A stretch of 64,000 nucleotides of DNA from Psychroflexus planctonicus (GCF_014640195.1 NZ_BMGM01000005.1:186001-250000), one strand, 5' to 3'. Positions 18,376 through 27,916 are shown, numbered from the stretch's first letter. The notes: generated by a model from the letters alone, not told the origin. Numbers and translations: made by a program.

Positions 18376-19347
18376 TTAATAATAGATTTCTAAAACTTCA
18401 GCTTCTTTATCTACATTCAATTGAACTTGATCGATACAAGCGGGAAGTAATATGGTTTCTCCCATTTGTAGACTGTACGAAGTGTTATTCACCATTAGAT
18501 CAATTGAACCGCTGATACACATATAAATGACAAATGAATCTAAATGGCTGTAGTCTTTTTCTAAGCTATCTTTTATAGGCAAGTAATTGGTCTTAAAATA
18601 CGGAGAATGCACCAACTTATTAGAAATATTTACCACCTGTTTATAATCTGTCTTATACTTGCTATGCACTTCAAAATCAATGGCATCTATGGCTAAATTG
18701 TTGTGTAAATCTCGTTTAGCACCTGTTTTTTTATCCACTCGGTTGTAATCGTAAATACGGTAGGTTACATCAGAAGTTTGTTGAATTTCCGCTAACAAAA
18801 CACCAGCTCCAATGGCATGAACTCTTCCTGTTGGGATGTAAAACGTATCTCCTTTTTGTACATTTTCGTGATGCATTACATCGAGAATGGTATTGGCTTT
18901 GAGATGCTCGTTGTATGTATTTTTGTTCAATTTTTCATCAAAACCAACGATAAGCTCTGCATCTTCATCGGCTTGCATGACATACCACATTTCATTTTTC
19001 CCAAAAGATTGATGTCTTTTTCTGGCCATTTCATCGCTAGGATGCACTTGAATTGACAATGGTGTTTTGGCATCTATAAACTTGATAAGCAAAGGAAATT
19101 CATTTCCAAATTTTTCGTAAACGGACTGCCCCACCAAATCACCTTTATATTTGTCGATGAGTTGCTTCAGATTCATCCCTTGTAAAGGACCATCTGCTAC
19201 TTTGGTTTCGTCGCCTTCAACATCAGAAATTTCCCAGGATTCACCGCAATTTTCAGTATTAAATCCTTTGTTTAAAACAGTATCTAATTTATTGCCTCCC
19301 CAAATTCTGTATTTGGAGATGGGTGTAAATTTGAGTGGGTACAGCAT
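18376..19347 (-). CDS. manA: Mannose-6-phosphate isomerase, class I
   Basis: Interconverts mannose 6-phosphate and fructose 6-phosphate, linking mannose use and GDP-sugar synthesis to glycolysis. The 323-residue length is that of the short Firmicutes/Bacteroidota form. Zinc-site motifs are present: SIQVHPSDEMARKRH and GKNEMWYVM near residues 100-125, and VHAIGAGVLLAEIQQTSDVTYRIYDY near 180-205. It points towards galT and probably has its own promoter in the 524-bp gap upstream. Proximity to the galactose genes suggests a sugar-use neighbourhood but not a shared operon. Confidence 0.93.
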   Translation of the reverse strand: MLYPLKFTPISKYRIWGGNKLDTVLNKGFNTENCGESWEISDVEGDETKVADGPLQGMNLKQLIDKYKGDLVGQSVYEKFGNEFPLLIKFIDAKTPLSIQVHPSDEMARKRHQSFGKNEMWYVMQADEDAELIVGFDEKLNKNTYNEHLKANTILDVMHHENVQKGDTFYIPTGRVHAIGAGVLLAEIQQTSDVTYRIYDYNRVDKKTGAKRDLHNNLAIDAIDFEVHSKYKTDYKQVVNISNKLVHSPYFKTNYLPIKDSLEKDYSHLDSFVIYMCISGSIDLMVNNTSYSLQMGETILLPACIDQVQLNVDKEAEVLEIYY

Positions 19348-19871
19348 TGAAATAGATTTAAAATTGAAATTGAATTATTTGTTCAAACAATGTCATTTAG
19401 AAAAGCCTCATTATAGAAGCCATAAAAGTAATGATTATGGTGTTGAACTTAAAATTTACTAGTTGATTAAATTATTAAAAAAACACCTTTCAACTAATTT
19501 GGACTATACAAAGCTTTATTCTTTTTTGTAGGCCACTTTTGTTTTTATAGCGTTTCCATTTGATGGTTTTTCTTCTATATTTTGCTTCATCGAGTTGGTC
19601 TTGCATCCAAGTATTTAAATAAGGCTTATCTGCTCTATTTAGAAAAGCATCCAGCACATAATCATTAGTTTTTTCTTTTTTTCTGCTTTTCTCAAATATT
19701 TCTTTTAATATTTATATCGACTCACGTTTATTTAAAATAAAAAAACTGAGATTCATTTTCTGAGAATTATCTTTAATTTATTGAATGACTTTTTTATTTC
19801 AGCTGGATTCAAATTTTGAAAACTCAAAGATTCTACTATCTTTATGATTCAGATTTAAATTAACTTTTGAA
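19348..19871. other. Long interval upstream of manA and of the 57-residue membrane protein gene
   Basis: A 524-base stretch with no intact gene. The part nearest manA should hold its promoter and the right end that of the small membrane protein gene, although I cannot fix exact boxes. The middle contains a minus-strand open frame without a start codon, listed separately as a probable gene remnant. Base composition is very AT-rich. Confidence 0.4.
19490..19711 (-). pseudogene. Possible gene remnant: start-less open frame of about 73 codons
   Basis: On the minus strand an uninterrupted frame runs from just after a TAA (19712-19714) to a TGA at 19490-19492. It has no ATG near its beginning. The residues look protein-like rather than random, for example NDYVLDAFLNRADKPYLNTW followed by MQDQLDEAKYRRKTIKWKRY, with a basic, tryptophan-containing tail. 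I do not recognise the family. It may be the 3' end of a decayed gene. Confidence 0.3.
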
Positions 19872-20045
19872 ATGTTAGAAGAAATTTCAGCAGAAATCCA
19901 ACTTATTTTTGTCATCATTGTTATCGCAATACTTTTTGTTTTGGTTTTATGGAATAACAAGCGAAACCGAAAAAAACGTTTTGATCGCGAACAGAGAAAC
20001 TTCAGAAAAAACATTCACGAGAAAAGAAAAAATAGAAAACGCTAG
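19872..20045 (+). CDS. 57-residue single-pass membrane protein, unknown function
   Basis: An ATG-initiated frame of 57 codons that ends two bases before the ATG of the cobalamin adenosyltransferase gene. The protein starts MLEEISAEIQ, then has one strongly hydrophobic segment (about residues 11-26, LIFVIIVIAILFVLVL), and ends in a highly basic tail of Arg, Lys and Asn (residues 28-57). This topology suggests an inner-membrane anchor with a positive cytoplasmic tail. The tight spacing implies co-translation with the downstream gene. I believe small proteins at this position recur in flavobacteria, but cannot confirm it here. No function is assigned. Confidence 0.6.
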   Translation: MLEEISAEIQLIFVIIVIAILFVLVLWNNKRNRKKRFDREQRNFRKNIHEKRKNRKR

Positions 20046-20047
20046 AA

Positions 20048-20623
20048 ATGAAAATATATACTAAAACAGGAGATAAAGGTACTACTGCCCTATTTGGCGG
20101 TACTCGAGTTCCCAAATCGCATTTGCGAATCGATGCCTACGGAACGGTAGACGAATTAAATTCGCACATCGGATTGGTAAAAGACACTTATGAAAATAAA
20201 GATGTAAAAAATCTTTTAAACCGAATACAAGATCGATTATTTACCATCGGAGCTATTCTTGCCACCGATCCCGAAAAAGCAAAACTAAAAAATGGTAAAG
20301 AACGTTTAACCATTCCAAAAATTAGTCAAGAAGACATTGAAAAATTGGAACAAGAGATTGACCAAATGAATGAAAGCTTGCCCGAAATGACACATTTTAT
20401 TTTACCTGGTGGTCACCCGAGTGTTTCCAACTGCCACATTACCCGTTGTGTTTGTCGGAGAGCTGAACGATTAGCAACAGCGCTATATAATCTCGAACCA
20501 TTCGATGAAGAAGTTTTGCAGTACCTCAACCGACTTTCGGATTACTTATTTGTCCTCGCTCGCAAAATTAGTCAAGATGTTGATGCTGAAGAAGTAAAAT
20601 GGATACCCGAAAAGACTAAATAA
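20048..20623 (+). CDS. Cob(I)alamin adenosyltransferase, PduO type
   Basis: Transfers the adenosyl group of ATP to cob(I)alamin to make the coenzyme B12 form used by mutases. The 191-residue protein begins KIYTKTGDKGTTALFGGTRVPK, the PduO nucleotide-binding signature, followed by DAYGTVDELNSHIG. The second half has FILPGGHPSVSNCHITRCVCRRAERL, containing the conserved Arg-rich ATP-binding helix, and a C-terminal LNRLSDYLFVLAR. Length and motifs match a complete enzyme. It is followed by DUF2795 and secA, an order I recall from other flavobacteria, which reflects conserved neighbourhood rather than shared function. Confidence 0.93.
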   Translation: MKIYTKTGDKGTTALFGGTRVPKSHLRIDAYGTVDELNSHIGLVKDTYENKDVKNLLNRIQDRLFTIGAILATDPEKAKLKNGKERLTIPKISQEDIEKLEQEIDQMNESLPEMTHFILPGGHPSVSNCHITRCVCRRAERLATALYNLEPFDEEVLQYLNRLSDYLFVLARKISQDVDAEEVKWIPEKTK

Positions 20624-20706
20624 AACACTACATAACAGGACAAAAAAAGGCAAAACACCCTAAAATACAGAGATTTGACTTAACTTTTAAATTAATGTAA
20701 TTTTAG

Positions 20707-20736
20707 TTGACATTTACCGCAAAAAAATTACATTTG
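20707..20736 (+). promoter_or_regulatory. Promoter of the DUF2795 gene (TTGACA, 19-bp spacer, TACATTTG)
   Basis: TTGACA at 20707-20712 and TACATTTG at 20729-20736 fit the Bacteroidota pattern TTG-N19-TAnnTTTG. The box ends 22 bases before the ATG at 20759. This is the clearest two-element promoter in the window. Confidence 0.65.
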
Positions 20737-20758
20737 CAAAAATTATAATTTACGTAAA

Positions 20759-20980
20759 ATGTACTGGACATTAGAATTAGCTTCGTACTTGAGTGACGCT
20801 CCTTGGCCGGCAACTAAAGATGAATTGATAGATTACGCAATTCGAACTGGAGCTCCATTAGAAGTGGTAGAAAACCTTCAGTCTATTGAAGACGAAGAAG
20901 ACACATACGATTCTATGGATGAAATTTGGCCGGATTATCCTACAGATGAAGATTACCTCTGGAACGAAGACGAATATTAA
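20759..20980 (+). CDS. DUF2795 domain protein
   Basis: A 73-residue acidic protein. The first 45 residues (LELASYLSDAPWPATKDELIDYAIRTGAPLEV) match the DUF2795 (PF11387) helical domain; the rest is rich in Asp, Glu and Tyr and probably extended. No catalytic role is known to me. It has its own strong promoter and is followed by a good intrinsic terminator before secA, so it is a monocistronic unit, and a well-expressed one judging from the promoter. Confidence 0.8.
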   Translation: MYWTLELASYLSDAPWPATKDELIDYAIRTGAPLEVVENLQSIEDEEDTYDSMDEIWPDYPTDEDYLWNEDEY

Positions 20981-21003
20981 AGAATTTACAAATACAAAGC
21001 TAT

Positions 21004-21031
21004 AAAGTCTCACTTCGAGACTTTTTTTTTT
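21004..21031 (+). terminator. Intrinsic terminator after the DUF2795 gene
   Basis: AAAGTCTC (21004-21011) and GAGACTTT (21017-21024) form a perfect 8-bp stem with a 5-base loop, followed by an unbroken T-run to 21031. It separates DUF2795 from secA. Confidence 0.85.
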
Positions 21032-21089
21032 CATTACCTTTGGCAAGCTGATTTATTTTCAGCTAAAGCACTATAAAATTGCATCCAAT

Positions 21090-24000
21090 ATGGGATTATT
21101 AGACTCCGTTTTAAAAATATTTGTTGGTGATAAATCAAAAAAAGATGTAAAAGCTCTTGAACCTATCATCAATAAAATAAGATCGTTTGAAGATGAATTT
21201 GAAAAATTTAGCCTAGACGAACTAAGGAATAACACTACTCGATTTAAACAAAAAATTGCAGAAGCTACAGCAGAACTGAATAAGCAAGTTGAAGAACTTT
21301 CTGAAAAAGCTGAAAACGCAAAAGATATTGTTGAAAAAGAAGACATCTACGCAGAAATTGATGCTTTAGAAGAACAAATCTATGATGCTTCAGAAAAAGT
21401 ATTAGAAGAAATTTTACCCGAAGCTTTTGCCACGGTAAAAGAGACCGCAAAACGCTTTTTTCATAACACCGAATTAGAAGTAGAAGCTAACGAATTTGAT
21501 CGTACACTTTCTGCTTCAAAAGATTATATCAAGTTAAACGGAGAAAAAGCCATTTGGAAAAATTCGTGGAACGCCGCAGGGAAAGAAGTAACCTGGGATA
21601 TGATTCATTACGATGTGCAGCTAATCGGTGGTTTGGCGCTTCATCAAGGAAAAATTGCAGAAATGCAAACCGGTGAAGGTAAAACTTTGGTAGCAACTCT
21701 ACCTGTTTACTTAAACGCTCTAACCGGAAAAGGAGTTCACTTGGTAACCGTGAACGATTACCTAGCCAAACGGGATAGTTTGTGGATGGCACCTTTATTC
21801 GAATTTCATGGAATGCGCGTAGATTGTGTAGATTATTACAAACCCAATTCGCAAGAACGTCGCGATGCCTACAACGCAGATATTACCTACGGTACCAACA
21901 ACGAGTTTGGTTTTGATTACCTACGAGACAACATGAGCCACTCACCAAAAGATTTGGTGCAACGCAAACCCAATTATGCCATTGTAGATGAAGTAGATTC
22001 TGTGTTAATTGATGATGCACGAACTCCGTTGATTATTTCTGGTCCTGTGCCTAAAGGAGATGTTCATGAATTTGAAGTACTTAAACCACAGATTAATAAA
22101 ATTGTGGAAGCTCAACGCGCTTACCTTACTGGCGTTTTAGCAGAAGCCAAAAAGTTAATTAAATCTGGCGATACAAAAGAAGGTGGATTTAAATTACTTC
22201 GGGTGTTTAGAGGTTTGCCTAAAAACAAAGCTTTAATTAAATTTTTAAGTGAAGAAGGCGTAAAACAATTGCTTCAAAAAACCGAAAACTACTACATGCA
22301 GGACAACAATCGGGAAATGCATAAAGTAGATGAAGAATTGTATTTCGTGATTGAAGAAAAAAGCAATCAAATTGATTTAACCGATAAAGGAGTAGAATTC
22401 CTTTCAGGGAAAGAAGATCCAGACTTCTTCGTAATGCCAGAAATCGGTGTTGAAATTGCTAAAATTGAAAATGAAAACTTTCCTAAGGAAGAAGAAATTT
22501 CAAAAAAAGAAGAATTATACCGAGAGTTTAGCGTAAAAAGCGAACGCATTCACACCTTACGCCAATTGCTAAAAGCTTACACTTTATTCGAAAAAGACAC
22601 CGAATATGTCGTGATGGAAAACAAGGTGAAAATAGTTGACGAGCAAACCGGCCGTATTATGGATGGTCGCCGTTATAGCGATGGACTTCATCAAGCTATT
22701 GAAGCCAAAGAAAACGTAAAAATTGAAGATGCAACCCAAACTTTTGCAACGGTTACGCTTCAAAATTATTTCAGAATGTACCGTAAACTTTCAGGAATGA
22801 CGGGTACAGCGGTTACAGAAGCAGGAGAATTCTGGGAAATTTACAAACTAGATGTTGTTGAAATCCCAACCAACAAACCCATTGCGCGAGACGATAAACA
22901 AGACATGGTTTTTAAAACCAAACGTGAAAAATACAATGCCATTATAGATGAAGTAGTTGGACTTTCTAAAGCAGGAAGACCTGTTTTAATTGGTACAACT
23001 TCTGTTGAAATTTCGGAACTGCTAAGCCGAATGTTGAAAATAAGAAGCATCAATCACAACGTATTGAATGCCAAATTGCATAAACGAGAAGCAGATATTG
23101 TTGCTGAAGCAGGTAATGCAGGCATTGTTACTATTGCTACCAACATGGCTGGTCGTGGTACCGACATTAAATTGTCTGACGAAGTTAAAAAAGCAGGCGG
23201 ACTTGCCATTATTGGTACAGAACGCCACGATTCTAGACGTGTAGACAGACAGCTACGTGGTAGAGCGGGACGTCAGGGAGATCCAGGAAGTTCACAATTT
23301 TATGTGTCCTTAGAAGACAACTTGATGCGTTTATTTGGTTCAGAACGTATTGCTAAATTAATGGACAGAATGGGATTACAGGAAGGCGAAGTAATTCAAC
23401 ATTCCATGATTTCAAAATCCATTGAACGTGCTCAACGTAAGGTAGAAGAAAACAACTTTGGTATTCGTAAGCGATTGTTGGAATACGATGATGTAATGAA
23501 TGCTCAAAGAGAAGTGATTTATAAACGCCGTTACAACGCGCTTTTCGGAGAACGCCTTCGCATTGATATTGCCAACATGATTTTTGATACGGCAGAATCC
23601 ATCACCGAAAGCAACAAAGTGGCTAACGACTATGAAAACTTTGAGTTTGAGAGCATCCGTTTTTTCTCGATAGAGCCACCGCTTACTAAGGAAGAGTTCG
23701 AAAAAATGCAGCCGCAAAAAATTGCGGGTCAGTTGTATAAAGCAGCTTATCAAAACTACGAAGAAAAAATGCTGCGTAATGCAGAAGTTGCTTTTCCAGT
23801 AATTAAGCAAGTTTACGAAGAACATGGAGAGCGATTTGAGCGCATTGCCGTTCCGTTTACAGACGGTACGAAAACATTACAAGTAGCCACCAATCTTAAA
23901 AGTGCGTACGAAAGCGAAGGAAAAGAATTGGTAACCGATTTTGAAAAGAACATTACCTTAGCCATTATAGACGAAGCTTGGAAAAATCACTTGCGCAAAA

Positions 24001-24455
24001 TGGACGAACTGAAGCAAAGTGTTCAGTTAGCGGTTCACGAACAAAAAGATCCTTTGCTTATCTATAAATTTGAAGCATTTGAACTCTTTAAAGTCATGTT
24101 AGATGAAGTAAATAAAGATGTCATTTCCTTTTTGTTTAAAGGGGAAATTCCACAGCGTGATTCTGCAAATATTCAAGAAGCAAGAAGTCAACGGCCAAAA
24201 GAACAAATACAAACGCGTAAGGAAGAAGTCCAGAATTTAGATGAACAAGCAGCACAAAATAGAGCTGCTGGACAACAAGCTGGAGGCTCTCGACCTCAAG
24301 TAACCGAAACCATTACAAGAGAGCAACCCAAGATTGGTAGAAACGATAAAGTTACTATCAAAAACGTGACCAATGGCGAAGAAAAAGTAGTAAAGTATAA
24401 ACAAGCTTTACCTTTAATTCAGAAAGGAGAATGGGTGCTTACTAAACACAATTAA
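21090..24455 (+). CDS. secA: Preprotein translocase ATPase SecA
   Basis: The motor that pushes unfolded precursors through SecYEG. At 1,121 residues it has the long form typical of Bacteroidota. Visible landmarks are the Walker A loop MQTGEGKTLVATLP (about 195-210), the DEAD-type Walker B VDEVDSVLIDDARTPLIISG, the variable insert carried by Bacteroidota at about 330-480, the second nucleotide domain motif TNMAGRGTDIKL and ERHDSRRVDRQLRGRAGRQGDPG, and the helical scaffold. The C-terminus ends GEWVLTKHN, preceded by a Gln/Arg-rich linker, and has no cysteine zinc motif for SecB binding, as I recall for this phylum. It follows a terminator and leads into a small DUF4199 membrane gene 17 bases downstream. 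Confidence 0.98.
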   Translation: MGLLDSVLKIFVGDKSKKDVKALEPIINKIRSFEDEFEKFSLDELRNNTTRFKQKIAEATAELNKQVEELSEKAENAKDIVEKEDIYAEIDALEEQIYDASEKVLEEILPEAFATVKETAKRFFHNTELEVEANEFDRTLSASKDYIKLNGEKAIWKNSWNAAGKEVTWDMIHYDVQLIGGLALHQGKIAEMQTGEGKTLVATLPVYLNALTGKGVHLVTVNDYLAKRDSLWMAPLFEFHGMRVDCVDYYKPNSQERRDAYNADITYGTNNEFGFDYLRDNMSHSPKDLVQRKPNYAIVDEVDSVLIDDARTPLIISGPVPKGDVHEFEVLKPQINKIVEAQRAYLTGVLAEAKKLIKSGDTKEGGFKLLRVFRGLPKNKALIKFLSEEGVKQLLQKTENYYMQDNNREMHKVDEELYFVIEEKSNQIDLTDKGVEFLSGKEDPDFFVMPEIGVEIAKIENENFPKEEEISKKEELYREFSVKSERIHTLRQLLKAYTLFEKDTEYVVMENKVKIVDEQTGRIMDGRRYSDGLHQAIEAKENVKIEDATQTFATVTLQNYFRMYRKLSGMTGTAVTEAGEFWEIYKLDVVEIPTNKPIARDDKQDMVFKTKREKYNAIIDEVVGLSKAGRPVLIGTTSVEISELLSRMLKIRSINHNVLNAKLHKREADIVAEAGNAGIVTIATNMAGRGTDIKLSDEVKKAGGLAIIGTERHDSRRVDRQLRGRAGRQGDPGSSQFYVSLEDNLMRLFGSERIAKLMDRMGLQEGEVIQHSMISKSIERAQRKVEENNFGIRKRLLEYDDVMNAQREVIYKRRYNALFGERLRIDIANMIFDTAESITESNKVANDYENFEFESIRFFSIEPPLTKEEFEKMQPQKIAGQLYKAAYQNYEEKMLRNAEVAFPVIKQVYEEHGERFERIAVPFTDGTKTLQVATNLKSAYESEGKELVTDFEKNITLAIIDEAWKNHLRKMDELKQSVQLAVHEQKDPLLIYKFEAFELFKVMLDEVNKDVISFLFKGEIPQRDSANIQEARSQRPKEQIQTRKEEVQNLDEQAAQNRAAGQQAGGSRPQVTETITREQPKIGRNDKVTIKNVTNGEEKVVKYKQALPLIQKGEWVLTKHN

Positions 24456-24472
24456 ACTAAAATTATAGCATT

Positions 24473-24958
24473 TTGAAAAAGTTTGAAATCGAATTCAAAT
24501 GGGCTTTGTATTTTACAGCTTTCAATATGTTGTGGCTCTCTTTAGAGAAGTTTTTAGGTTGGCATGATGAGCTTATTCAAATGCACATTATGTACAGTTT
24601 ACTCATAATTTTCCCTCAAGCTCTTTTTTATTATTTAGCGTTACGTGAAAAGAAATTCAAGTATTATAAGGGAAAAATAAATTGGCAACAAGCTTTTTTA
24701 TCTGGTGGAATTTTATCTGTAATTATCGCTGGACTTTCTCCAGCAACAATCTATTACATGAACACTTTCCTTTCGCCAGAGTTTATAGATTTAGCAATAG
24801 AACGCTACGTTATTAGTGGCGGCAAAGAAGCTTCAGCTAAAAACTTCCATAGCTTAGAAGCCTACATTAAAAACGCTATTTTATTCAATGTTTCAATTGG
24901 AATAGTTATTTCTGGTATTGTAGCGCTTCTTATCAAAACTAAAGAAACAGAAAAGTAA
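24473..24958 (+). CDS. DUF4199-like small integral membrane protein
   Basis: A 161-residue protein with four hydrophobic segments (about 11-25, 38-57, 74-100 and 132-155). The pattern, with an EIEFKWALYFTAFNMLW start and a TIYYMNTFLSPEF-like loop, resembles DUF4199 proteins of Bacteroidota. Function is unknown. No ATG is available near the beginning of the conserved region, so the start appears to be the TTG at 24473, 17 bases after the secA stop; this suggests it is read from the secA transcript. Confidence 0.65.
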   Translation: MKKFEIEFKWALYFTAFNMLWLSLEKFLGWHDELIQMHIMYSLLIIFPQALFYYLALREKKFKYYKGKINWQQAFLSGGILSVIIAGLSPATIYYMNTFLSPEFIDLAIERYVISGGKEASAKNFHSLEAYIKNAILFNVSIGIVISGIVALLIKTKETEK

Positions 24959-25198
24959 TTTTTTAATCTAATAATTAGATTTGTAAGCAATTGGCAGTCA
25001 ATTAACAAAATGCATAATAGATGTTTTGCAAAAACTTCTAATAAGAACGTTTTAAACAGTAATTACATTTAATATTTGCATCTTCAATACTTTACCAATA
25101 AGTTTAAACAATTTACAAATGTTAAAATATTAGGTGTTTTAAGCACTTGTTCTTTGTAAAACTTGACTTATGTAGTATTTTGGAGAAAATTATACTAA

Positions 25199-27826
25199 AT
25201 GATTATAAAAAAACTACTCCTAATTTGCATGTGTGTTTGCACATTAACTTCGGTCAACGCACAAAATTTTGAAAATAGTATAGAAGCTAAATTACGCTTA
25301 GAAGTAGCGGAGGGAAGTTTCAACGAAGAAGATGTTTCCAACTTTGAAATAGATTCTTATCATTATGCAAAAAGCACCAATACCAACAACGTTTATGTAA
25401 TACAAAAATACAATAACGTTCCTATATTTAATGCAATTGGTGTTTTTGCTATTAGAAATCAAGATGTGCTGCATTTTTCAAACTCATTTGAAGCTAACTT
25501 AAAAGATAAGGTAAATGGGTTGTTGGCAAACATTTCACCAGCAGAAGCTATTCATTCAGCTGCAACTCAACTTGGCTTAGAAAGCCCGACTAATTTGAAT
25601 GTAATCAATACAAGAAGTAGTTCACATTTTTTATTCAATACAGGAGATATCTCATTTGAAGATATACCCGTAAAACTAGTTTACCAAAAAATTGCTAAAA
25701 CTGGACAACTTCACTTGGCTTGGGATCTTTCTATTCACGCAAAAAACAGTGAAGATTGGTGGAGTGTTCGAGTAGATGCTCAAAGTGGAGAAATAATTAG
25801 CCGACACAATTGGACATTAACTTGCAGTCAAAATCATGAACACCAAACCAAAGTACCAACTGAAAAAAATATTCAATTTCAAGCCAAAAAGTTAGCAGAA
25901 ACTGCTTACCAAAACTTTACAGGTACAACTGATGGTGCGCAATACAATGTGTTTCCCTTTCCGGTTGAATCTCCGAATCACGGAGTACGAAGCTTAGAAG
26001 TAGACCCAGCTGATGAAAATGCTTCTCCTTTTGGTTGGCATGACACAGATGGTATTGCAGGAGCTGAATTTACCATAACTAGAGGCAATAATGTTTGGGC
26101 GCAGGAAGATAGAGCTGGAACAAATGCAGTTGGTCACGCTCCAGATGGTGGCGATGATTTAATTTTCGATTTTGCTTTAGATTTAAATGCACCACCAACC
26201 ACTTATGAAGACGCTGCTATTACCAATTTATTTTATTGGAATAACGTAATGCATGATGTTTTGTACCAATACGGTTTTGATGAAGCAGCTGGAAATTTTC
26301 AAGAAACCAACTATACATCAGAAGGTGAAGGAAATGACTTTGTTTATGCAGATGCGCAAGATGGCGCAGGAGTAAACAACGCTACTTTTGGTACTCCGCC
26401 AGATGGAAACAATCCATCCATGACAATGTATTTGTGGAATCCACCAGGACCTGTAAATGCTCCACTTACTATAGAAAGTCCTGCTTCAATAGCAGGAGAC
26501 ATTAACGGTGATGAAGCTAGTTTTGGTCCAGCACTAACAGCCACGCCTATTACAGAAGATTTGGTTTTGGTAGAAGATAGTAGCTTCTTTCCGCCCGATT
26601 ATTTAGCTTGTGAAACACTTACAAATTCAGCTAATATCAATGGAAAAATTGCACTTATCAGAAGAGGCGAATGTACTTTTGTTTCTAAAGTTCAAAAAGC
26701 TCAAGACGCAGGTGCATTAGCCGTTATCGTGGTTAATAATGAAGGTGGAGACACTTTCAATATGGGAGGAACGAGTAACACAATTAATATTCCTTCAATT
26801 ATGATTAGTCAAGCTGACGGAGAAGCATTAATTTCAGAAATTGAAGACGGAACAACTATAAATGCAACTTTAGTTAACAATGGACCATTCATGATCGATG
26901 GCGATTTTGACAATGGAATTATTGCTCATGAGTTTGGTCATGGTGTTTCCACACGATTAACCGGTGGTAAATTTCAAGCTGATTGTCTTTTTAATGCAGA
27001 GCAAATGGGTGAAGGTTGGAGTGATTTTATTGGCTTGCTAATGACCATGAAAACTTCAGATTTAGCTGCAGATGGTCGAGGTTATGGAACATACGCAATA
27101 TCTCAAGAAACAAGTGGCGGTGGTATTCGTCCAACTCAATACTCAACTGATACTAGTATAAATCCGTTTACCTATAATATTACCAATAATGCCAACATAA
27201 CTCAACCTCACGGAATTGGTTATGTATGGGCACAAATGTTATGGGATATGACTTGGGCTTTGATAGATGAATATGGTTTTGATCCTGACTTATACAATGG
27301 TACCGGCGGAAATAACATTGCTTTACAATTGGTAACAGATGGTTTAAAGCTTCAATCTTGTAGCCCAGGATTTGTAGATGGAAGAGATGCCATTTTAATG
27401 GCAGATGAATTGGCTTTCGATGGAGCTAACCAATGTTTAATTTGGCAAACTTTTGCAGATCGTGGTTTAGGATGGAGTGCAGACCAAGGTGATGCTGACG
27501 ACCGTTCAGACCAAATTGAAGCCTTCGATATGCCACCAACTGATGAATTGGACTGTGAAACCTTTAGCAATGAAACTTTTGGTACAGAAGAATTCAAAAT
27601 GTGGCCCAATCCAGCTGAAAATATAGTCAACATTCAAGTTGGTTTAAATGCTACTGGAGATGTAGGTATTTCAATTTACAACATCAATGGTAAAAAAGTA
27701 GCTAGCTTTGAAAAAGATGCTTCACAAGAAATTCAATTGAATATAGATGAATTAAATGCTGGTGTTTACCTTGTAAAAGTAACTTCAAATGAAGCTACCT
27801 TCACTAAAAAATTATTGGTAAAATAA
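25199..27826 (+). CDS. Secreted M36 fungalysin-type metallopeptidase with PA domain and T9SS sorting domain
   Basis: An 875-residue exported peptidase. Order of parts: signal peptide (1-21), FTP/propeptide region (about 25-210), M36 catalytic domain interrupted by a protease-associated domain at about 441-561, and a C-terminal type A sorting domain from about 800 (MWPNPAENIVNIQV to KKLLVK). The zinc motif is HEFGH at 577-581 and the third ligand is Glu605 in GEGWSDF. M36 enzymes degrade proteins outside the cell; the sorting domain means export by the type IX system and attachment or release at the surface. It stands alone, with 240 non-coding bases upstream and a terminator downstream, suggesting separate control. 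Confidence 0.95.
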   Translation: MIIKKLLLICMCVCTLTSVNAQNFENSIEAKLRLEVAEGSFNEEDVSNFEIDSYHYAKSTNTNNVYVIQKYNNVPIFNAIGVFAIRNQDVLHFSNSFEANLKDKVNGLLANISPAEAIHSAATQLGLESPTNLNVINTRSSSHFLFNTGDISFEDIPVKLVYQKIAKTGQLHLAWDLSIHAKNSEDWWSVRVDAQSGEIISRHNWTLTCSQNHEHQTKVPTEKNIQFQAKKLAETAYQNFTGTTDGAQYNVFPFPVESPNHGVRSLEVDPADENASPFGWHDTDGIAGAEFTITRGNNVWAQEDRAGTNAVGHAPDGGDDLIFDFALDLNAPPTTYEDAAITNLFYWNNVMHDVLYQYGFDEAAGNFQETNYTSEGEGNDFVYADAQDGAGVNNATFGTPPDGNNPSMTMYLWNPPGPVNAPLTIESPASIAGDINGDEASFGPALTATPITEDLVLVEDSSFFPPDYLACETLTNSANINGKIALIRRGECTFVSKVQKAQDAGALAVIVVNNEGGDTFNMGGTSNTINIPSIMISQADGEALISEIEDGTTINATLVNNGPFMIDGDFDNGIIAHEFGHGVSTRLTGGKFQADCLFNAEQMGEGWSDFIGLLMTMKTSDLAADGRGYGTYAISQETSGGGIRPTQYSTDTSINPFTYNITNNANITQPHGIGYVWAQMLWDMTWALIDEYGFDPDLYNGTGGNNIALQLVTDGLKLQSCSPGFVDGRDAILMADELAFDGANQCLIWQTFADRGLGWSADQGDADDRSDQIEAFDMPPTDELDCETFSNETFGTEEFKMWPNPAENIVNIQVGLNATGDVGISIYNINGKKVASFEKDASQEIQLNIDELNAGVYLVKVTSNEATFTKKLLVK

Positions 27827-27848
27827 ATTTTCATTTCAGAAATAATTG

Positions 27849-27883
27849 AAATCTGCTTCAACCTTGGGGCAGATTTTTTTTTT
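27849..27883 (+). terminator. Intrinsic terminator after the M36 peptidase gene
   Basis: AAATCTGC (27849-27856) pairs with GCAGATTT (27869-27876) and is followed by a T-run to 27883. The end of this T-run also supplies the TTTG used by the promoter of the next gene. Confidence 0.85.
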
Positions 27884-27910
27884 GAATAATTGGCTTTTCA
27901 CATACTTTTG
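27881..27910 (+). promoter_or_regulatory. Promoter of the Lhr-like helicase gene, overlapping the upstream terminator
   Basis: TTTG (27881-27884), an 18-base spacer and TACTTTTG (27903-27910) fit the Bacteroidota -33/-7 pattern. The box ends six bases before the ATG at 27917, so the transcript is predicted to have almost no 5' leader, and the in-frame TTG at 27890 would lie upstream of the transcription start. Confidence 0.55.
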
Positions 27911-27916
27911 ATACGA

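Noticed and set aside
18300-18515. 71-codon plus-strand frame at the manA 3' end
   Set aside because: Half of it is antisense to manA and the rest shows no protein-like pattern.
23412-23825. 137-codon minus-strand frame inside secA
   Set aside because: SecA is unquestionably coding here and the antisense product is Phe/Val-rich with no domain.
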